In this document: positions 21,548-31,743 of the stretch, in pieces | Position numbering within the stretch: position 1 is the stretch's first letter | Layout of the letters: the number at the start of each line of letters is the position of its first letter | DNA from: Pseudomonas putida | GTDB taxonomy: Bacteria; Pseudomonadota; Gammaproteobacteria; Pseudomonadales; Pseudomonadaceae | Length of the DNA: 64,000 nucleotides | Assembly (NCBI RefSeq): GCF_005080685.1 | Contig: NZ_CP039371.1 | Span: 682,001-746,000, forward strand | Direction: 5' to 3' | The notes under the pieces: generated by a model | What the model was told of the DNA's origin: nothing | Databases searched by the model: none | Seen by the model: only the letters and a program-made list of their open reading frames with translations | Program-made: the position numbers and the translations under genes

Positions 21548-23065
21548 CTAGACCGTCTTGGCAATCCGCCCAGCCGCCAGCGCCCAGCCAAACAGCAGCA
21601 CACACACGATCGCCAGCGGCCACGAACGCCATTGCAGGTACGGCGTCAGCTGCTGCATCGGCACCACTTCGCCATACAGCACGGCGCGTTCGAACTGCGG
21701 AATCTGCGTGGTGATGCGCCCGAATGGGTCGATCAGCGCGGTCACCCCGTTGTTGGTGGCGCGGATCATCCAGCGACCCGCCTCCAGTGCGCGCATCTGC
21801 GCCATCTGCAGGTGCTGCAGCGGGCCGATGGACTTGCCGAACCAGGTGTCGTTGCTGATCGTCAGCAGCAGGTCGCTGCGCGCTGCAAGGCCTGCGGCGA
21901 ACTCGGGATAGACCACTTCGTAGCAGATGTACGGAGCGATCTGGTACCCCTTGGCCTGCAGCAAAGGCTGGTCCTCAGGGCCGCGGGCAAAGTCCGACAT
22001 CGGCAGGTTGAAGAACTCGATCACGCCGCGCAGCATGTCTTGCAGCGGCACGTATTCGCCGAATGGGACCAGCTTCTGCTTGAGGTAGGTGCCATCGCCT
22101 TCACCCGTGACCGTGACGCCGTTGTAGTAGCGGCGCTGGTGATGCACGACTTCGCGTACCGGCACCCCGGTAATCAGCGCCGAATGGCGATCAGCGGCGA
22201 AGCGGCCCATGACATCGATATAGCCCTGGGCCTGGTCCTTGAGCACCGGCACCGCGGTTTCCGGCCACACCAGCAGGTCGACCGGCTTGGAGCTGAAGCT
22301 CATGTCGCGGTACAGCGCCAGCTGCGCATCGATGTGCGCCGGGTCCCACTTCAGGTCCTGCTCGACGTTACCCTGCAACGCCGCGACCTGGAGCGGCTCG
22401 CCAGCGGGTTTGGTCCAGGCGTGGTCCTTGAGCGCCAGCCCCGTTACCCAGGGCGCCAGCAGCAGCACCACGCCTACGGCCAGGAACGATGGGCGCACGC
22501 GCAGCCGATGCAGGTTGCACAACAGCGCCGCGCTCAGCGCCAGGGCGAACGACACCAGCCAGACGCCACCCAGCGGCGCCAGGCCGGCCAGTGGGCCATC
22601 GAGCTGGCTGTAGCCGGCGTAAAGCCAGGGGAAACCGGTGAGGAACCAGCCGCGGAAGGCCTCCTGCAGCAGCCACAGCGCGGCAAAGCACAACGCGTCG
22701 GCCAGAGGCGCTTCGTTGCGCCGCAACCAGCGCGCCCATAACCAGGCGGGCAGGGCGAAGAACCAGGCCAGGGCGGCGAAGAACGCCACCAGCAGCAGGA
22801 TCGCCAGCAGCGGCGAGGCGCCGCCGTAGGTGTTCATGCTGACGTAGATCCACCAGGTGCCGGCACCGTACAGGCCGAAGCCGAAGCACCAGCCACGGCC
22901 CATGGCCTGGCGCGGGCTGAGCTCGCGCAGGCCCAGGTAGAACAGCGCGATCGACAGGATGGCCAGCGGCCAGAAGTCGAACGGCGCCAGGGCCAGGAGG
23001 GTGGAAGCGCCGGCCGCCAGGGCCAGCAGGTTACCGGGCCAGCCGGGGCGGGTGATCCAACGCAT
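21548..23065 (-). CDS. lnt: Apolipoprotein N-acyltransferase
   Basis: Lnt adds the third acyl chain to lipoproteins at the periplasmic side of the inner membrane. The 505-residue protein has about six membrane segments, then a nitrilase-type domain. The catalytic triad regions are visible: glutamate in VWPETAVPVL, lysine in KQKLVPFGEYVP and cysteine in IAPYICYEVVYPE. It lies 8 bases after corC in a phoH-ybeY-corC-lnt operon read on the minus strand. Lipoproteins such as LptE and RlpA from this same window are its likely substrates. Confidence 0.96.
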   Translation of the reverse strand: MRWITRPGWPGNLLALAAGASTLLALAPFDFWPLAILSIALFYLGLRELSPRQAMGRGWCFGFGLYGAGTWWIYVSMNTYGGASPLLAILLLVAFFAALAWFFALPAWLWARWLRRNEAPLADALCFAALWLLQEAFRGWFLTGFPWLYAGYSQLDGPLAGLAPLGGVWLVSFALALSAALLCNLHRLRVRPSFLAVGVVLLLAPWVTGLALKDHAWTKPAGEPLQVAALQGNVEQDLKWDPAHIDAQLALYRDMSFSSKPVDLLVWPETAVPVLKDQAQGYIDVMGRFAADRHSALITGVPVREVVHHQRRYYNGVTVTGEGDGTYLKQKLVPFGEYVPLQDMLRGVIEFFNLPMSDFARGPEDQPLLQAKGYQIAPYICYEVVYPEFAAGLAARSDLLLTISNDTWFGKSIGPLQHLQMAQMRALEAGRWMIRATNNGVTALIDPFGRITTQIPQFERAVLYGEVVPMQQLTPYLQWRSWPLAIVCVLLFGWALAAGRIAKTV

Positions 23066-23073
23066 GATTGTCC

Positions 23074-23913
23074 TTAGCGGGTGATCGGGGTCAAACGCAG
23101 CAAGTGTATCCGCCGGCTGTCGGCGTTGAGAATCCGGAACTTGTAGGCGCCGATCTCGGTGGTCTCGTTGCGCTTGGGCAGGTGGCCGAAGGCGCTCATC
23201 ACCAGGCCGCCGACAGTGTCGAACTCATCGTCGGAAAACTCGCTGTCGAAGAACTCGTTGAAGTTCTCGATCGGCGTCAGCGCCTTGACCAGGAAGTCGC
23301 CACTGGGCAGCGGCTTGATGTAGCTGTCTTCCTCGACGTCGTGCTCGTCCTCGATGTCGCCGACGATCTGCTCCAGCACGTCCTCGATGGTGACCAGGCC
23401 GGCCACGCCGCCGTACTCGTCGATGACGACGGCCATGTGGTTGTGGTTGGCGCGGAACTCGCGCAGCAGCACGTTCAGGCGCTTGGACTCGGGCACGAAG
23501 GTGGCCGGGCGCAGCAGGTCCTTGATGTTGAAGCTGTCGCCGTTCTCCTTGAGGATCAGCGGCAGCAGGTCCTTGGCGAGCAGGATGCCGAGCACATCGT
23601 CGTGGCTCTCGCCGATCACCGGATAGCGCGAGTGCGCGGCGTCGATCACTGCCGGCAGGAATTCGCGAGGCGACTGGTGGGCCTTGATGCTGATCATCTG
23701 CGAGCGGGGGACCATGATGTCGCGCACCTGCAGGTCGGCGACCTGGATGGCGCCTTCGACGATGGTCAGCGCTTCGCTGTCGAGCAGCTTGTTCTGATGG
23801 GCTTCGCGCAGCAGCTCGAGGAGCTCCTGGCGGTTTTTCGGCTCATGGGCAAAAGCCTGGGTCAGTTTACCCAACCAGGACTTTTGCCCGTTGCTCGATC
23901 GATCTTCGCTCAT
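23074..23913 (-). CDS. CorC/HlyC-type CBS-domain transporter-associated protein
   Basis: A 279-residue soluble protein with two CBS domains (about 70-190) and a C-terminal CorC_HlyC domain (about 200-279, ending near HLLRLTPITR). Typical stretches are VRDIMVPRSQMISI and VVIDEYGGVAGLVTIED. CorC proteins are associated with magnesium and cobalt efflux. The gene lies between ybeY and lnt in the conserved operon order, so the name corC is often used, but no transmembrane part is present here. Confidence 0.9.
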   Translation of the reverse strand: MSEDRSSNGQKSWLGKLTQAFAHEPKNRQELLELLREAHQNKLLDSEALTIVEGAIQVADLQVRDIMVPRSQMISIKAHQSPREFLPAVIDAAHSRYPVIGESHDDVLGILLAKDLLPLILKENGDSFNIKDLLRPATFVPESKRLNVLLREFRANHNHMAVVIDEYGGVAGLVTIEDVLEQIVGDIEDEHDVEEDSYIKPLPSGDFLVKALTPIENFNEFFDSEFSDDEFDTVGGLVMSAFGHLPKRNETTEIGAYKFRILNADSRRIHLLRLTPITR

Positions 23914-23939
23914 GGCGGTTACTCGTGATCCTTGCAATG

Positions 23940-24413
23940 TCAGTGTGTGAGGGAATCTGTTTGGTCGTCGGCATAGGGGTCGGGATGCCCCAGTTCGGCA
24001 AGCAATTGCCGTTCCAGTGCTTCCATTTCCTCTGCCTCGGCGTCTTCGATGTGGTCGTAGCCCAGCAGGTGCAGGCAGCCGTGGATCACCAGGTGCGCCC
24101 AGTGGGCCTCCAGCGCCTTGCCTTGCTCGGCTGCTTCGCGCTCGACCACTGGCACGCAGATCACCAGGTCGCCGAGCAGCGGGATATCGAGCAGTTCGTC
24201 GGGCACGTCGGCCGGGAACGACAGCACGTTGGTCGCATAGTCCTTGTGCCGGTAGGTATGGTTGAGCTCGCGGCCTTCGGCTTCGTCGACCAGGCGAATG
24301 GTCATTTCCGAGTCGGCGCTGCGCTGGCGCAGGGCAAGCTCGCACCAGCGACGGAAAGCCGCGTCATCCGGGGCCTCGGCATCCGTGGCCCGTTGCAGGT
24401 CGAGTTCAAGCAT
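23940..24413 (-). CDS. ybeY: rRNA maturation RNase YbeY
   Basis: YbeY is a zinc-dependent endoribonuclease needed for 16S rRNA 3' maturation and ribosome quality control. The 157-residue protein holds the metal-binding signature [11 protein letters not shown] and the upstream stretch [11 protein letters not shown]. Its ATG at 24413 overlaps the end of phoH by 8 bases, so translation is coupled. Length is ordinary for the family. Confidence 0.96.
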   Translation of the reverse strand: MLELDLQRATDAEAPDDAAFRRWCELALRQRSADSEMTIRLVDEAEGRELNHTYRHKDYATNVLSFPADVPDELLDIPLLGDLVICVPVVEREAAEQGKALEAHWAHLVIHGCLHLLGYDHIEDAEAEEMEALERQLLAELGHPDPYADDQTDSLTH

Positions 24414-25404
24414 CTTTGCCGGTGACCTCGGGCTTGGCCTGGCGGGCGTCGAAGCGGTCGTAGGCTTCGACGATGCGCTGCACCAGCGGGTGACGCACCA
24501 CGTCCTTGGGCTGGAAGTGGGTGAAGCTGATGCCCGGTACATCCCGAAGTACGTCGATCACGTGGGCCAGGCCCGACTTGGTGCCGCGCGGCAGGTCGAC
24601 CTGGGTGATGTCGCCGGTGATCACCGCGGTCGAGCCGAAGCCGATACGGGTGAGGAACATCTTCATCTGCTCGAGCGTGGTGTTCTGGCTTTCGTCGAGG
24701 ATGATGAAGCTGTTGTTCAAGGTGCGGCCACGCATGTAGGCCAGCGGGGCGATCTCGATCACCTGGCGCTCGATCAGCTTGGCCACGTGTTCGAAGCCGA
24801 GCATCTCGTACAGGGCGTCGTACAGCGGGCGCAGATACGGGTCGATCTTCTGGGCCAGGTCGCCAGGCAGGAAACCGAGCTTCTCGCCGGCTTCGACGGC
24901 CGGACGTACCAGCAGGATGCGGCGCACCTGCTCGCGTTCCAGGGCATCGACGGCGCAGGCCACGGCCAGGTACGTCTTGCCGGTACCGGCCGGGCCGATG
25001 CCGAAGTTGATGTCGTTGGCGAGGATTTCCTTGACGTAGCGCTGCTGGTTGACGCCACGCGGGCGGATGTTGCCCTTGCGCGTGCGCAGCGAGACGCTGA
25101 CTTCGTTGACCGCCGGGTTGTCGATGTTCTCGACCGTGGACTCCTGTAGATACAGGTGCACGGTTTCCGGCGACAGCTCGGTGGCCTTGGCCTCACGGTA
25201 GAGGCGTCGCAGCAGCTGCTCGGCGGCGGAGGTGGTCTTGGGTTCGCCGATCAGTTCGAACTGATTGCCGCGGTTGCGGATCTCGATGGCCAGGCGCTGT
25301 TCGATCAGGCGCAAGTGCTCGTCGAACTGGCCGCACAAGTTGGCGAAACGGTTGGCCTCGAAGGGCTCGAGGATGAAACGATGAGGTTGTATGGGTGCGT
25401 TCAA
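24406..25404 (-). CDS. PhoH-like ATPase (YbeZ)
   Basis: A 332-residue PhoH-family ATPase. The P-loop reads [15 protein letters not shown] and the Walker B region [11 protein letters not shown]. The N-terminal part (about 15-80) is the KH-like region common in YbeZ proteins. YbeZ partners YbeY in rRNA processing, which fits the overlap of the two genes. The start at 25404 ([16 protein letters not shown]) is the first gene of the operon; the upstream gene is read the other way. miaB, which lies next to this operon in P. aeruginosa, is not here. Confidence 0.93.
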   Translation of the reverse strand: MNAPIQPHRFILEPFEANRFANLCGQFDEHLRLIEQRLAIEIRNRGNQFELIGEPKTTSAAEQLLRRLYREAKATELSPETVHLYLQESTVENIDNPAVNEVSVSLRTRKGNIRPRGVNQQRYVKEILANDINFGIGPAGTGKTYLAVACAVDALEREQVRRILLVRPAVEAGEKLGFLPGDLAQKIDPYLRPLYDALYEMLGFEHVAKLIERQVIEIAPLAYMRGRTLNNSFIILDESQNTTLEQMKMFLTRIGFGSTAVITGDITQVDLPRGTKSGLAHVIDVLRDVPGISFTHFQPKDVVRHPLVQRIVEAYDRFDARQAKPEVTGKDA

Positions 25405-25588
25405 GGTCGTTTTTAGCCGCTCGACGGCAATGAATGTGAACTCAAGAATAACCCTAGAAGGGCAGTGGCGAAAGCACTGATACGATCAAGGGGGCGTGCG
25501 GCCCGTTCCGGCGCCCTGAGTTGCCCGCGAAGTGGCCGGAACGGGTATCATGCGCGCCTTTTCCTACGAATGTGTTATTCCGCCGAAC

Positions 25589-25915
25589 ATGAGCAAACGC
25601 GAACCCGCCATCTATAAAGTGATCTTCCTCAACCAGGGGCAGGTCTTCGAGATGTATGCCAAGCAGATCTACCAGAGCGACCTGTGGGGCTTTCTGGAAA
25701 TCGAGGAATTCGTTTTCGGGGAGCGTACCCAGGTAGTCGTCGACCCGAGCGAGGAAAAGCTCAAGACTCAGTTCGAGGGCGTGATCCGCAGTTTCGTGCC
25801 CATGCATTCGATCGTGCGCATCGACGAAGTGGAGCGGCTGGGGACGGCGAAGATCAGCGAGGCCAAAGGCGGGGGCAACGTGATGCCGTTCCCGATGCCG
25901 ATGCCGGAGAAGTAA
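25589..25915 (+). CDS. DUF1820 family protein
   Basis: A 108-residue protein starting MSKREPAIYKVIFLNQGQVF, matching the DUF1820 family, which is common in Pseudomonas and of unknown function. Its central region is acidic and it ends in a methionine- and proline-rich tail (NVMPFPMPMPEK). The ATG at 25589 is chosen because the family core starts here. It is read divergently from phoH and convergently with the Sel1-repeat gene, 3 bases apart at the stops. Confidence 0.8.
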   Translation: MSKREPAIYKVIFLNQGQVFEMYAKQIYQSDLWGFLEIEEFVFGERTQVVVDPSEEKLKTQFEGVIRSFVPMHSIVRIDEVERLGTAKISEAKGGGNVMPFPMPMPEK

Positions 25916-25918
25916 GGC

Positions 25919-26464
25919 TCAGGGAAGCGGCGAGAAGGGCGTGCGCCCTTCGGCGTTCTGCAGTTCCAGCAGGTACTTGCGGAAAATCTGGCCGAGCACC
26001 TGGGTGGCGTGTTCCAGCTCGTCACGGTGCATTTGCTCGGTCACTTCGTCGGCCATGTCCAGCGCATCTTCGGCACCGTTGACCGCGGCCATCTTGAGCA
26101 GGATGTACGCCTGCACGTTATTGGCCTTGACCCCTTCGCCATGGAAGAACATGGCGCCGAGGCGGTACTGGGCTTCGGCATGCCCTTGCAACGAGGCCTT
26201 CTCGAACCAGCTGAGGGCCTTGTCCAGGGCTTTCGGCGTTTGCGTGTAGTAGAACTCGCCCAGCTCGTACTGCGCCTGCGCATCCCCGTCGCTGGCGATC
26301 TTTTCGCAGGCCTTGATGGCGTTTTCCAGATCTTGCGGTTGGACATTCAGGGTGCAGCGGCCCGTTGCCGGAATCAGCAACGAGTTACTGCCCTCCGCCA
26401 GGGCCAGCAGGGGCTGAAGAAGCAACAGGCAGCCCAGGGTCAGGGCGCGGCCGGTGCGGTTCAT
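25919..26464 (-). CDS. Sel1/TPR-repeat periplasmic protein
   Basis: A 181-residue protein with a signal peptide (MNRTGRALTLGCLLLLQPLLA region) cleaved near ALAEGS. It holds Sel1-type repeats, for example DAQAQYELGEFYYTQTPKAL and HAEAQYRLGAMFFHGEGV, which form alpha-alpha hairpins for protein binding. The exact partner is unknown. It lies between the DUF1820 gene and hemL on the minus strand. A 190-base gap with a hairpin separates it from hemL. Confidence 0.85.
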   Translation of the reverse strand: MNRTGRALTLGCLLLLQPLLALAEGSNSLLIPATGRCTLNVQPQDLENAIKACEKIASDGDAQAQYELGEFYYTQTPKALDKALSWFEKASLQGHAEAQYRLGAMFFHGEGVKANNVQAYILLKMAAVNGAEDALDMADEVTEQMHRDELEHATQVLGQIFRKYLLELQNAEGRTPFSPLP

Positions 26465-26600
26465 GGGGATCGACTTACCTCTGCAAAGCTACGGCCAATG
26501 TCTCTGGTGGCACATTATGGGATAAGCAGCGCCAACCTTACAAAGTTTTACTCGAAATTCTCTATTGAAGGAGCATCTGCTGATTGCCGCTGCAGTTATT

Positions 26601-26647
26601 GCCTGCACCGGCCTCTTCGCGGACACGTCGCACAGGCCGGTACAGGC
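26601..26647 (-). terminator. REP-type hairpin downstream of hemL
   Basis: A 14-base stem GCCTGCACCGGCCT (26601-26614) pairs with 26634-26647, with one mismatch. The arm continues into CTTCGCGG, resembling a known P. putida REP core. It sits just after the hemL stop and may end its transcript, but no T run follows. Confidence 0.55.
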
Positions 26648-26654
26648 TGCCCCG

Positions 26655-27938
26655 TCATTTCAGCGCGGCGAAGGCCTTTTCAGCCGCATCCAGGGTGATC
26701 TTCAGCTCGGTTTCACCGTGGGCGATGGAGGTGAAACCAGCCTCGAACGCGCTCGGCGCCAGGTAGACGCCACCGTCGAGCATCAGGTGGAAGAAGCGCT
26801 TGAAGCGCTCGGCGTCGCTGGCCATCACATCGTCGAAGGTGACGATGTCGTCGGCACCACTGAAGTACAGGCCGAACATCGCACCGGCCTGGGTGGTGAC
26901 GAACGGGATGCCGGCGGCATCGGCGCGCTGCTGCAGGCCGTCGAGCATGCGGCTGGTGAAGTCGCTCAGCTCGGCGTGGAAGCCCGGGCGGCTGATCAGT
27001 TTGAGCGTGGTCAGGCCTGCGGCCATCGCCAGTGGGTTACCCGACAGGGTGCCGGCCTGGTAGACCGGGCCCAGTGGGGCGATGCAGCCCATGATCTCGC
27101 GCTTGCCGCCGAAGCAGCCGACCGGCATGCCGCCACCGACGATCTTGCCGAAGGTCGACAGGTCGGGGGTGATGCCGTAGTGACCCTGGGCGCCGCCGAG
27201 CGACACGCGGAAACCGGTCATCACTTCGTCGAAGATCAGCACCACGCCGTGCTTGTCGCATTGCTCGCGCAGGCCTTCGAGGAAGCCTGGCGCCGGCGGT
27301 ACGCAGTTCATGTTGCCGGCCACTGGCTCGACGATGATGCAGGCCACGGTGCTGCCGACTTCGCTCAGGGTCTTCTCGACCGCGGCGATGTCGTTGAACG
27401 GCAGGGTCAGGGTGTGCTTGGCGAAGTCGGCTGGCACGCCCGCCGAGCTCGGCACGCCTTGGGTCAGCAGGCCCGAGCCGGCCTTGACCAGCAGGCTGTC
27501 GGAGTGACCGTGGTAGCAGCCCTCGAACTTGATGATGGCGTCGCGGCCGGTGTAGCCACGGGCCAGGCGGATCGCGCTCATGGTGGCCTCGGTGCCGGAG
27601 CTGACCATGCGCACCATTTCCATGGACGGCACGATCGAGCAGACCAGGTCGGCCATTTCGGTTTCCATGGCGGTCGGCGCGCCGTACGACAGGCCGTGCT
27701 CGAGCTGCTTGCGCACCGAGGCGAGCACCTCGGGATGGCTGTGGCCGAGGATCATCGGGCCCCAGGAGCCGACATAGTCGACGTAGCGCTTGTCGTCCTC
27801 ATCGACCACGTAGGCGCCTTCGGCGTGCTTGAAGAACAGCGGCGTGCCGCCGACGCTCTTGAAGGCGCGGACCGGCGAGTTGACGCCACCGGGGATGTGC
27901 TTCTGGGCTTGGGCGAACAGGGATTCGGAACGGGACAT
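26655..27938 (-). CDS. hemL: Glutamate-1-semialdehyde 2,1-aminomutase
   Basis: HemL converts glutamate-1-semialdehyde to 5-aminolevulinate for heme synthesis. The 427-residue protein is a PLP-dependent class III aminotransferase. The PLP lysine lies in [14 protein letters not shown], and the family stretches [15 protein letters not shown] and [12 protein letters not shown] are present. The ATG at 27938 (start [12 protein letters not shown]) fits the usual start. thiE lies 17 bases upstream on the same strand, so the two may be co-transcribed. Confidence 0.97.
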   Translation of the reverse strand: MSRSESLFAQAQKHIPGGVNSPVRAFKSVGGTPLFFKHAEGAYVVDEDDKRYVDYVGSWGPMILGHSHPEVLASVRKQLEHGLSYGAPTAMETEMADLVCSIVPSMEMVRMVSSGTEATMSAIRLARGYTGRDAIIKFEGCYHGHSDSLLVKAGSGLLTQGVPSSAGVPADFAKHTLTLPFNDIAAVEKTLSEVGSTVACIIVEPVAGNMNCVPPAPGFLEGLREQCDKHGVVLIFDEVMTGFRVSLGGAQGHYGITPDLSTFGKIVGGGMPVGCFGGKREIMGCIAPLGPVYQAGTLSGNPLAMAAGLTTLKLISRPGFHAELSDFTSRMLDGLQQRADAAGIPFVTTQAGAMFGLYFSGADDIVTFDDVMASDAERFKRFFHLMLDGGVYLAPSAFEAGFTSIAHGETELKITLDAAEKAFAALK

Positions 27939-27955
27939 GGGATCTTCTCTCGAAA

Positions 27956-28579
27956 TCAGCAAGCGAACAGGGCGTTGAAGGCGCGGGCGCGGCGGGTGAC
28001 TTCCTGCGCGCTGTCGGCACCGAACAAGCCGTGGATGACCGCCAGCAGGTCGGCGCCATGGGCGACCAACGGGGCGGCGTTGTCGAGGGTGATGCCACCG
28101 ATCACGGCGATCGGCAGCTTGACCTGGGTCCGGGCCTGCTCCAGCAGATCGAGGCTGGCGGCAGGGGCGCCGGGCTTGGTCACGGAATTGAAAAAGCGGC
28201 CAAAGGCGACATAGCTGGCGCCTTCCTGGGCAGCCTGCGCGGCCAGGTCCAGGCGCGCATGGCAGGTCGAGCCGATGATCGCATGGCGCCCGAGCAAGGC
28301 GCGGGCCGGGGTCAGCGGGCCGTCGGTCTGGCCCAGGTGTACACCCACGCCCAGGCGCGCGGCCAGTTCGGCGTCATCGTTGATCACCAACTGGGTGCCG
28401 TAGCGCTCGCAGAGTTTCATCAGCGCTTCGGCCTCGCGCAGGCGACGCGCGGCGTCGTCGCTCTTGTCGCGGTACTGCAACAGGCAGACGCCGCCTTCGA
28501 GCGCCGCCTCGACATGGGACAGGAAACGGCCGGCGAGCAGCTGGCTATCGGTGATTGCGTACAGACCGCGTAGCTTCAT
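27956..28579 (-). CDS. thiE: Thiamine-phosphate synthase
   Basis: ThiE joins the pyrimidine and thiazole halves of thiamine. The 207-residue TIM-barrel protein has the expected [10 protein letters not shown] start and motifs [29 protein letters not shown] and VAFGRFFNS. The ATG at 28579 is chosen because upstream in-frame sequence has no family match. thiD lies 14 bases upstream on the same strand, so thiD, thiE and hemL may form one transcript. No TPP riboswitch was seen ahead of thiD. Confidence 0.95.
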   Translation of the reverse strand: MKLRGLYAITDSQLLAGRFLSHVEAALEGGVCLLQYRDKSDDAARRLREAEALMKLCERYGTQLVINDDAELAARLGVGVHLGQTDGPLTPARALLGRHAIIGSTCHARLDLAAQAAQEGASYVAFGRFFNSVTKPGAPAASLDLLEQARTQVKLPIAVIGGITLDNAAPLVAHGADLLAVIHGLFGADSAQEVTRRARAFNALFAC

Positions 28580-28593
28580 CGGAGGGCCTCGTG

Positions 28594-29391
28594 TCAGGAG
28601 CAGAAGTCCAGGGGCAGGCGGCGCGGGACGAACTGCCCCTTGCCCAGTTGCTCGGCGTCGCGCAGGGTCCGCCAGGTGTAGTCCAGGGCACTGCGAACCG
28701 CGCTTTCGAGCTGCTCGCCCAGGGCCAGGCGGCCGGCCAGGGCGCTGGCCAGGGTGCAACCGGAACCATGATAGCTGCCCGGCAGGCGCTGGCAGGTCCA
28801 GGTGTGGCGCTGGCCGTCGCGGCTGTACAGGCGATTGTGGATTTCATCCTCGTCGCCGTGACCGCCGGTGATCAGCAGGTGCCTGCAGAACGGCAGGAGC
28901 TTCTCTGCGCATTCATCCGCCGTGCCCTCGGGCAACTCGGCGAGAATGCGTGCTTCCGGCAGGTTGGGCGTGGCGATGGCGGCCAGCGGCAGCAGGCGCT
29001 CACGCAGCGCGTAGCCGACCTCGTCCTTGCCCAGGCGGCCACCGCCGCCGGCGCGCAGTACCGGGTCGCAGACCATCGGTAGGTGCGGGTGGGCGGCGAG
29101 CAGTTCGGCCACGGTATCGACCATCTCGATCGAACCGAGCATGCCCAGCTTGACCGCAGCCACGGTCGAGTCGGCGAGCACGGCATTGGCCTGGGCCAGT
29201 ACCCACTCGCGGTCGAGCACGCGGAAGTCGGAAACGTTGACGGTATCCTGCACGGTCAGGGCGGTCACTGCAGGGGCGGCGTGACAGCCTTGGGCGATCA
29301 GGGCTTCTATATCTGCCTGCAGGCCGGCGCCGCCACTGGGGTCGTGGCCGGAGAGACAGAGGACAACGGGGCGGGAGCTGTAGGTATTCAT
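28594..29391 (-). CDS. thiD: Hydroxymethylpyrimidine/phosphomethylpyrimidine kinase
   Basis: ThiD phosphorylates hydroxymethylpyrimidine twice. The 265-residue protein is a ribokinase-like enzyme with [19 protein letters not shown] at the N-terminus and [17 protein letters not shown] near the C-terminus, the site of the catalytic region. The ATG at 29391 gives the expected start [15 protein letters not shown]. It heads the thiD-thiE-hemL series on the minus strand and is divergent from the histidine kinase gene. Confidence 0.95.
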   Translation of the reverse strand: MNTYSSRPVVLCLSGHDPSGGAGLQADIEALIAQGCHAAPAVTALTVQDTVNVSDFRVLDREWVLAQANAVLADSTVAAVKLGMLGSIEMVDTVAELLAAHPHLPMVCDPVLRAGGGGRLGKDEVGYALRERLLPLAAIATPNLPEARILAELPEGTADECAEKLLPFCRHLLITGGHGDEDEIHNRLYSRDGQRHTWTCQRLPGSYHGSGCTLASALAGRLALGEQLESAVRSALDYTWRTLRDAEQLGKGQFVPRRLPLDFCS

Positions 29392-29531
29392 GGTCGGCGA
29401 GCTTACCATCAAACCCATTTGCGCGGATCGTCCTACAAACGGGATTTGCTGATCCGGTGGTCAATTTCGCCTCGTGTATTTTGCGCAAAGCATTGATTTA
29501 GAGCGGTTTTCTCAGCTTTGATGATGGCTGA

Positions 29532-29560
29532 TTGATAGCGGGTAAAGCTATGCTAGAGTG
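29532..29560 (+). promoter_or_regulatory. Possible sigma-70 promoter for the DISM kinase
   Basis: TTGATA at 29532-29537 and TAGAGT at 29554-29559 are 16 bases apart in the divergent gap between thiD and the kinase gene. Weak evidence based on hexamers only. Confidence 0.3.
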
Positions 29561-29656
29561 CTCGGATAACTCGATGAATGGAGCCTGCCGGATTTCGTCG
29601 TCTCAAAGGAATGGGAGGCAACCGCGACGCGACTGGACGGGCCAGGCTGGGGCTGT

Positions 29657-31648
29657 ATGCGCTATTTGCTGATCGTGCTGTTGGGCTTGCTGCCCGCACT
29701 GGCCGGAGCGGTCGATTTCGACGACGCCACCCGGCACTTACCATTGGGCCGGGTCATGCAGGTCTTCGAGGACCAGGATGGCAGCGCCAGCATTGCCCAG
29801 GTCAGCTCCGAAGCCTTCGCCAGCCGTTTTCGCACCCACCATGAAGCAGTGCTCAACGCCGGGTATTCCACCTCGGTGTTCTGGCTGAAGGTCGACCTGC
29901 GCTATCTGCCCCAGCCAGGCGCGGCGCCCCGGCAGTGGTTGCTGGAGCTGGCCTACCCGCCGATGGACCACCTCGAGCTCTACCTGCCGGACGCCCAGGG
30001 CGTGTATCGGCTGGCCCAGCGCACCGGCGATACGCTGCCCTACAGCAGCCGACAGATCCAGCAGGACAACTACCTGTTCGAACTGCCGCTGCAGCCCGGC
30101 CAGGCCACCACCGCCTACCTGCGCCTGCACAGCGAGGGTTCTGTCCAGGCGCCGCTGGCGCTGTGGTCCGCCGAGGCGTACATGGAGGCCCAGCCCACGC
30201 GCCTGTACGTGCTGGGGATGATCTACGGCGTATTGCTGGTGATGCTGGTCTACAACCTGTTCATCTTCCTTAGCGTGCGCGACATCAGCTACCTCTATTA
30301 CATTCTCTATATCGCCTCGTTCGGGCTCTACCAGGTGTCGGTCAACGGCGCCGGGGTCGCCTACTTCTGGCCGGACAGCCCCTGGTGGGCGAACGCCGCC
30401 ACCCCTCTGTTCATCGGCGCGGCAGGGCTGTTCGGCTGCCAGTTCGCCCGCCATTTCCTACGCCTTGGCAAGATCAGTCGAAGTTTCGATCGGCTGCTGC
30501 AGCTATTGATGGTCGGTGGCGCGCTGGTGATGGTGCTGGCGGTGACCCTGCACTACGGCATCGCCCTGCGCATGGCCACGCTGCTGGCGCTGCTGTTCAC
30601 CGTGAGCATCTTCGCCGCCGGGCTGTATGCCTGGTGGCGCGGCCTGCGGGTGGCGCGCTGGTTCATCATCGCCTGGTCGGCGTTTCTCCTCGGTGGCCTG
30701 GTCAACACCTTGATGGTGCTGGGCTACCTGCCCAATGTGTTCATCACCATGTATGCCAGCCAGCTCGGGTCGGCACTGGAGGTGGCATTGCTGTCGCTGG
30801 CACTGGCCGACCGCATCAACAGCCTGCGCGAACAGCAGGCGCAGGCCCTGCGTGACACGGGCCGCACCCTGGAGCAGTTGAACCAGCAACTGGCCAGGAG
30901 CAATCGCCTGAAGGATGAATTCCTCGCCACCGTGACCCACGAGCTGCGCACACCGATGAACGGCGTCATCGGCTCGCTCGAGCTGATGCACACCCTGCCC
31001 ATGGAAGGTGAGATGGCCCAGTACCATCGCACCGCGTCAGGCTCGGCCCAGGACATGATGGCGATGGTCGACGATATCCTCACCCTCACCGAGCTGCAGG
31101 CCGGGCGCCTGCGCGTGCAGGCCACGCCGTTCGGCCTGCGGCGCATGCTCCAGGATCTGCGCTCCGGCCGCGCTGCCCAGGCCCTGGGCAAGGGGCTGTA
31201 CTTGAGCCTGGACATTCCTGCCGATGTGCCTGACGAACTGCTGGGCGATGCGCAAAAACTGGCGCGCTGCCTGGGCTGCCTGATGGACAACGGTCTCAAG
31301 TTCACGCATCAGGGTGGCGTGGTCGTGCAGGTCCGGGGCCGCCGCCTCGGGCCGGAGCGCCTGGCGCTGAGCTTCGTCGTCAGTGATAGCGGCATCGGTT
31401 TCGACGACCTCGACCAGGCGATCCTCTACCAGCGCTTCTTCCAGGTCGACGGCTCGATGACCCGGCGCTATGGCGGCCTGGGCATTGGCCTGTCGATCTG
31501 CCGGCAGATGGGCGAACTGCTCGGTGCCCGTCTGTCGCATGAATCGACGCGGGGACTGGGCAGCCGCTTCGAATTCAGCCTCGAGGTGAGCCTGGCCCAG
31601 GTGCAGATGCCGCCTGGCAGGGCAGTGTCCGGGGTGACGCGGTTCTAG
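29657..31648 (+). CDS. 7TM-DISM sensor histidine kinase
   Basis: A 663-residue membrane sensor kinase. A signal segment is followed by a periplasmic DISM-type sensor domain (about 25-175), seven membrane segments (about 180-390), a coiled linker, then a HisKA domain with the phosphoacceptor H428 in TVTHELRTPMNG. An HATPase domain follows, with CLMDNGLKFTHQGG, SDSGIGF and GGLGIGLSICRQ. It ends soon after the ATPase domain with no receiver or output domain. The ligand and response regulator are unknown; no regulator gene is next to it, so it is an orphan kinase. Confidence 0.88.
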   Translation: MRYLLIVLLGLLPALAGAVDFDDATRHLPLGRVMQVFEDQDGSASIAQVSSEAFASRFRTHHEAVLNAGYSTSVFWLKVDLRYLPQPGAAPRQWLLELAYPPMDHLELYLPDAQGVYRLAQRTGDTLPYSSRQIQQDNYLFELPLQPGQATTAYLRLHSEGSVQAPLALWSAEAYMEAQPTRLYVLGMIYGVLLVMLVYNLFIFLSVRDISYLYYILYIASFGLYQVSVNGAGVAYFWPDSPWWANAATPLFIGAAGLFGCQFARHFLRLGKISRSFDRLLQLLMVGGALVMVLAVTLHYGIALRMATLLALLFTVSIFAAGLYAWWRGLRVARWFIIAWSAFLLGGLVNTLMVLGYLPNVFITMYASQLGSALEVALLSLALADRINSLREQQAQALRDTGRTLEQLNQQLARSNRLKDEFLATVTHELRTPMNGVIGSLELMHTLPMEGEMAQYHRTASGSAQDMMAMVDDILTLTELQAGRLRVQATPFGLRRMLQDLRSGRAAQALGKGLYLSLDIPADVPDELLGDAQKLARCLGCLMDNGLKFTHQGGVVVQVRGRRLGPERLALSFVVSDSGIGFDDLDQAILYQRFFQVDGSMTRRYGGLGIGLSICRQMGELLGARLSHESTRGLGSRFEFSLEVSLAQVQMPPGRAVSGVTRF

Positions 31649-31743
31649 CGGCAACTACACGTTTAGTCATTTTTGCCCCTTTGACTGACAGGTGAGGGGT
31701 GCTTCACTGGGGGTTCATGCATGCCCGGATCCAGGAGCACCCG

